10,821 bases of DNA from Kiloniellales bacterium. Lineage in GTDB: Bacteria; Pseudomonadota; Alphaproteobacteria; Kiloniellales; JAKSBE01. The notes under the pieces are model-generated. The model saw only the letters and a program-made list of their open reading frames with translations, was not told the origin of the DNA and searched no databases. Positions 8,192 to 10,821 of this stretch are shown in pieces; position 1 is the stretch's first letter, and each line of letters opens with the position of its first letter. The translations under genes were made by a program, and so were the position numbers. Where the stretch lies: assembly GCA_030067055.1 (NCBI GenBank), contig JASJAL010000198.1, forward strand, positions 1 to 10,821, given 5' to 3'.

Positions 8192-9673
8192 ATGGCGGAC
8201 GGCCTCGTTTACGCCACTTGCGTCGTGGTCGAGGGCGTCGGCGTGTTGCTGCGCGGTCCTTCCGGAGCGGGTAAGTCCGACCTGGCGTTGCGCCTGATCG
8301 ATGCCGGCGGGACTTTGGTCGCCGACGACCAGACGGTCCTGCAGGTCCATGACGGCCGCCTTGTCGCACGACCGCCCGAGACGCTGGCCGGGCGGCTCGA
8401 AGTCCGTGGCCTCGGGATCCTCGATCTGGTGCACAGCGCCGAGACGGAAATCGGGCTGGTCGTCGAGCTGACGCCGGGGCAGGAGCCGGAGCGATTGCCC
8501 GCGGCCGCCGAGGCCGAGATCCTCGGTCTTCGGCTGCCGTGCCTTGAGCTCGATCCCTTCGGCGCCTCGGCGGCCGCCAAGCTGCGCCTTGCCGCTCGCA
8601 GCCTCGGGGCGCTACAACAACCCGGTCCGGGGACCTGGAGCGGGCCCGAGCCGGAGACCATGAAGACCGCAAGCAGCATCACCAGCGACAAGGCCGGGAC
8701 GGCCGAATCCGCCAACCTCGAACCCGAGCTGGCCGATCGCTCCCAGGTCCCGAGGCAGAGCCGCTTGATCCTGGTGACCGGCCTTTCCGGAGCGGGGCGT
8801 TCCTCGGTGCTGAAGGCCCTCGAGGACCACGGCTATGAAGCGATCGACAACCTGCCCCTGGGCTTTCTCGCGGCGGTGACCCGCGAGACCCCGGCCGCGG
8901 AGGCCGGGCTGGGGGGCGATGCCGGCAGCCGGCCCGTCGCGATCGGTATCGATACGCGGACCCGTCAGTTCGCGGTGGAGGCCTTTCTGGTCCAACTCGA
9001 GGCGATGGTCGAGCGGCCGGGTCCGAATCCCCTGCTCCTGTTCGTCGACTGCGACGACGAGGTTCTGGTTCGCCGCTTCGCCGAAACCCGCCGCCGCCAT
9101 CCTCTGGCACTGGACCGCCCGGTGGCCGATGGCATCAAGGCCGAACGCCGCCTGGTGACCCCTTTGCGGGCCCGTGCCGATCTGGTCATCGACAGCTCTG
9201 AACTCACGCTAGGTGGGCTGCGGGCGCAGCTTGCCCACCGCCTGGGACTGGGCGAAGGCAGCGGGATGCTGGTTTCGGTTCTCTCCTTCTCCTATCGCTT
9301 TGGCCTGCCGAGGCACGCCGATCTGGTCTTCGACGTGCGCTTCCTGGCCAATCCGCACTACGATCCGCAGCTCAGGCTGCTGACCGGGCGCGACGAAGCG
9401 GTTGTCGCCCATGTCCGATCCGATCCAGAATTTGCTAACTTTTTCAATAACGTGAAAGAACTCCTGGAGCCGCTCTTGCCGCGCTATCGTAGAGAGGGCA
9501 AGAGCTACCTGACCTTGGCCGTCGGCTGTACCGGCGGCCGCCACCGTTCCGTGGCGGTTGCCGAAGGGCTGGCGGCCTGGCTCGCCGAGAAGGTGCCGCA
9601 GGTCAAGCTCCACCATCGCGATGTCGGGCGCAGCCACGGCGCCGAGCCGAGACCGGAAGAGGAAGAACAATGA
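8192..9673 (+). CDS. hprK-rapZ: Fused HPr kinase/phosphorylase - RapZ (P-loop RNA-binding adaptor-like) protein
   Basis: One open frame of 493 residues joins two proteins that are usually separate neighbours. Residues 1-145 are the short alphaproteobacterial HPr kinase: YATCV, Walker A GPSGAGKS (22-29), LVADDQ (42-47, catalytic Asp region), and signature VRGLGILDL (71-79). It should phosphorylate HPr Ser53 from ATP. Residues 146-189 are a Pro/Glu/Ser-rich linker without stops. Residues 190-493 are a full-length RapZ: P-loop GLSGAGRSS (197-205) with Arg203 where Lys is normal, EDHGYEAIDNLP (211-222), VFDVRFLANPHYDP (379-392), and GCTGGRHRSV (445-454). RapZ in E. coli guides RNase E to the GlmZ sRNA; the role here is unknown. 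Start: ATG 8192 resembles other HprK N-termini, but it lacks a Shine-Dalgarno. TTG 8177, overlapping the chvG stop, would add five residues. An internal ATG at 8660 could give RapZ alone. Confidence 0.93.
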   Translation: MADGLVYATCVVVEGVGVLLRGPSGAGKSDLALRLIDAGGTLVADDQTVLQVHDGRLVARPPETLAGRLEVRGLGILDLVHSAETEIGLVVELTPGQEPERLPAAAEAEILGLRLPCLELDPFGASAAAKLRLAARSLGALQQPGPGTWSGPEPETMKTASSITSDKAGTAESANLEPELADRSQVPRQSRLILVTGLSGAGRSSVLKALEDHGYEAIDNLPLGFLAAVTRETPAAEAGLGGDAGSRPVAIGIDTRTRQFAVEAFLVQLEAMVERPGPNPLLLFVDCDDEVLVRRFAETRRRHPLALDRPVADGIKAERRLVTPLRARADLVIDSSELTLGGLRAQLAHRLGLGEGSGMLVSVLSFSYRFGLPRHADLVFDVRFLANPHYDPQLRLLTGRDEAVVAHVRSDPEFANFFNNVKELLEPLLPRYRREGKSYLTLAVGCTGGRHRSVAVAEGLAAWLAEKVPQVKLHHRDVGRSHGAEPRPEEEEQ

Positions 9674-10092
9674 TCGGACTGGTGCTGGTGACCCATGGCG
9701 GTCTCGCGCGTGAGTTCCTGGCGGCCGTCGAACACGTCGTCGGCCCGCAGGAAGGGATCGTGGTGGTCTGCATCGGGCCTGACGATGACATGGAAGAACG
9801 CCGCCAGCAGATCATCGACGGCGTCGCCGAAGTCGAAGAGGGCGACGGTGTCATCGTGGTCACTGACATGTTCGGCGGCACACCGTCCAACCTGGCGATC
9901 TCGGTTCTGGACCAGGGCCATGTCGAGGTGATCGCCGGCATGAATTTGCCGATGCTGATCAAGCTTGCCAGCTTGCGCGGCGACAAGAAGATCGCACACG
10001 TGGTTGCCGAGGCCCGCGAGGCCGGGCGCAAGTACATCAATGTCGCGTCCGAGTTGCTGGCAGGGGAGGCTGCGACGAAGGTCAGGAAATGA
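9670..10092 (+). CDS. manX: Mannose-type PTS EIIA protein
   Basis: This is a cytosolic phospho-carrier of 140 residues that receives phosphate from HPr. It is a single EIIA-Man domain: MIGLVLVTHGGLAREF with active-site His9, then GDGVIVVTDMFGGTPSNLAI (58-77) and AGMNLPMLIKLAS (89-101). It is not fused to an EIIB domain and no EIIC/EIID permease genes are in the window. A regulatory role is therefore more likely than sugar uptake, as described for the incomplete PTS of other alphaproteobacteria. The start ATG overlaps the hprK-rapZ stop by four bases (ATGA), with a purine-rich GAGGAAG just upstream; the stop overlaps ptsH the same way. This indicates tight translational coupling. Confidence 0.96.
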   Translation: MIGLVLVTHGGLAREFLAAVEHVVGPQEGIVVVCIGPDDDMEERRQQIIDGVAEVEEGDGVIVVTDMFGGTPSNLAISVLDQGHVEVIAGMNLPMLIKLASLRGDKKIAHVVAEAREAGRKYINVASELLAGEAATKVRK

Positions 10093-10379
10093 ATCGGGAT
10101 CAGGCGTTGGTCGCCACGCGTCGCGTGACCATCGTCAATCGGCGCGGCCTGCACGCCCGGGCGGCGGCCAAGTTCGTCAAGCTGGCGGGCAGCTACGAGG
10201 CGGAAATCCTGGTCCGCAAGGACGGCATCGAGGTCTCTGGCCTCTCGATCATGGGGCTGATGATGCTGGCGGCCGGTCTGGGGGCGGAGATCGAACTTGA
10301 GGCCGAGGGACCGGCACGGGAACCGGCGCTGGCCGCGCTGGCGGGCTTGGTCGCGGCCGGCTTTCATGAGGAGGTCTGA
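10089..10379 (+). CDS. ptsH: HPr, phosphocarrier protein of the PTS
   Basis: This small cytosolic protein of 96 residues carries phosphate from enzyme I to EIIA. The active-site region RRGLHARAAAKFV has His22. The regulatory-site region GLSIMGLMMLAAG has Ser53, the expected target of the HPr kinase encoded two genes upstream. The N-terminal extension of about nine residues before the first strand (RRVTIVN) is slightly longer than in classical HPr. ATG 10089 overlaps the EIIA stop by four bases and follows an AGGA-type Shine-Dalgarno inside the end of the EIIA gene. Having both His22 and Ser53 suggests dual control by EI and HprK. Confidence 0.97.
   Translation: MNRDQALVATRRVTIVNRRGLHARAAAKFVKLAGSYEAEILVRKDGIEVSGLSIMGLMMLAAGLGAEIELEAEGPAREPALAALAGLVAAGFHEEV
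10369..10374 (+). promoter_or_regulatory. Perfect AGGAGG ribosome-binding site of a leader ORF
   Basis: AGGAGG lies inside the last codons of ptsH, four bases before the ATG at 10379. It is the strongest Shine-Dalgarno in this operon, yet it serves a 16-codon ORF and is over 60 bases from the likely enzyme I start. Confidence 0.7.
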
Positions 10380-10429
10380 TGAGCCACGCCTGGATCTGGG
10401 GGTTCGGGCCGCGGCAGCACAGGCGATAG
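10379..10429 (+). CDS. Possible 16-residue leader peptide between ptsH and the EI gene
   Basis: ATG 10379 overlaps the ptsH stop by one base (TGATG) and has AGGAGG four bases upstream. The frame reads MSHAWIWGFGPRQHRR and ends in TAG at 10427-10429. It is in the same frame as enzyme I, whose ATG comes 12 bases after the TAG. It could be a translated leader allowing re-initiation on EI, or the old N-terminus of EI cut off by a nonsense change. Two Trp and several Arg/His residues are present, but there is no clear attenuator structure. No homolog is recognised. Confidence 0.4.
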   Translation: MSHAWIWGFGPRQHRR

Positions 10430-10441
10430 ACGACGGACAAG

Positions 10442-10821
10442 ATGGCGGCGAAGCGACACATCAAGGGTAAACGGGGCCGAAAGCGGCCAGGCGGCGAACT
10501 CGTGCTCGAAGGCTTGGCGGTCTCGCCCGGCGTCGCGGTGGGTCAGACCTTCCTGCGCGAGGCCGGCGAAATCCAGGTCAACGAGTACACCGTGCCGCAG
10601 CGCCAGGTGCCGGCCGAAGCGAACCGCTTCGAAAAGGCGGTTGGCAGGGCGCACGGGCAGCTGGACAAAATCCGGGCCCATGCCGAAAACCTGCATGGAA
10701 CCGCGGCCGAAGAGCTGGGCTATCTGCTGGATGCCCACGAGCAGATGCTGTCCTCGGCCCGTCTGACCAAGGGCGTGATCCGCCGCATCCAGGAAGGGCG
10801 GATCAACGCCGAGGCGGCCGT
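10442..10821 (+). CDS. ptsP: PTS enzyme I (PEP-protein phosphotransferase), N-terminal part
   Basis: The enzyme takes phosphate from PEP and passes it to HPr His22. Only the first 126 residues are in the window; the frame is open at the right edge and the active-site His lies beyond it. The EI N-terminal signature LEGLAVSPGVAVGQTFL (22-38) is followed by the helical HPr-binding region (ANRFEKAVGRAHGQLDKI, then EELGYLLDAHEQML). No GAF domain precedes it, unlike nitrogen-type EI(Ntr). Start choice: ATG 10442 gives a very basic tail (KRHIKGKRGRKR) with only a weak upstream purine stretch. GTG 10502 would begin right at the conserved domain. An in-frame TAG at 10427 blocks a longer N-terminus. 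Confidence 0.93.
   Translation, partial: MAAKRHIKGKRGRKRPGGELVLEGLAVSPGVAVGQTFLREAGEIQVNEYTVPQRQVPAEANRFEKAVGRAHGQLDKIRAHAENLHGTAAEELGYLLDAHEQMLSSARLTKGVIRRIQEGRINAEAA

Noticed and set aside
6675..8672. 665-codon minus-strand frame opposite chvG and hprK
   Set aside because: It is a mirror frame of two genes with strong motifs. Its protein is His/Arg/Asp-rich with no recognisable domain.
8660..9673. Calling rapZ as a separate gene from the internal ATG at 8660
   Set aside because: No stop codon separates it from hprK and the Shine-Dalgarno spacing is very short. The fusion is the simpler reading, though an internal start is kept as an option.

Overview
The window looks like chromosomal DNA of a high-GC alphaproteobacterium, most likely from the Rhodospirillales/Kiloniellales side of the class. 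The evidence is a ChvI/ChvG two-component pair followed directly by the short alphaproteobacterial type of HPr kinase, a mannose-type EIIA, HPr and enzyme I, with ATP-type PEP carboxykinase (pckA) close by and transcribed the other way. This block is conserved in many alphaproteobacteria. The taxonomic placement is an inference from gene order and protein style, not from a search.

Layout. Positions 1-1118 (minus) hold most of a class III nucleotide cyclase that runs off the left edge. Next on the minus strand is pckA (1245-2855, TTG start), with a strong stem-loop between the two. A 430-bp, partly AT-rich intergenic region follows. Then come two tandem plus-strand genes (3286-3885 and 4154-4753) for paralogous exported PDC/Cache-type sensor proteins of exactly 199 residues each. 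The second has a TTAA-N7-TTAA element upstream that resembles a CtrA site. A HugZ-like/pyridoxamine-phosphate-oxidase-fold protein lies on the minus strand (4830-5567), convergent with the second sensor gene and separated from it by a large hairpin.

From 5757 to the right edge there is one probable plus-strand operon: chvI, chvG, a fused hprK-rapZ gene, a mannose-type EIIA gene, ptsH and the start of the enzyme I gene. From chvG on, the genes touch or nearly touch (an optional TTGA overlap, ATGA, ATGA, TGATG).

Working together: EI passes phosphate from PEP to HPr and then to EIIA. No sugar permease (EIIB/EIIC) is visible, so this is probably a regulatory PTS. HprK can phosphorylate HPr on Ser53, and ChvG/ChvI is the envelope-stress or acid sensor co-transcribed with it. 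PckA makes PEP, the PTS phosphate donor, so the neighbourhood links central carbon flux with envelope sensing.

The most unusual points are the single reading frame that joins HPr kinase to RapZ, whose RapZ half has Arg in place of the Walker A Lys; a 16-codon leader ORF with a perfect AGGAGG between ptsH and the EI gene; and the pair of exported sensor paralogs, with a CtrA-like site, lying between pckA and chvIG.
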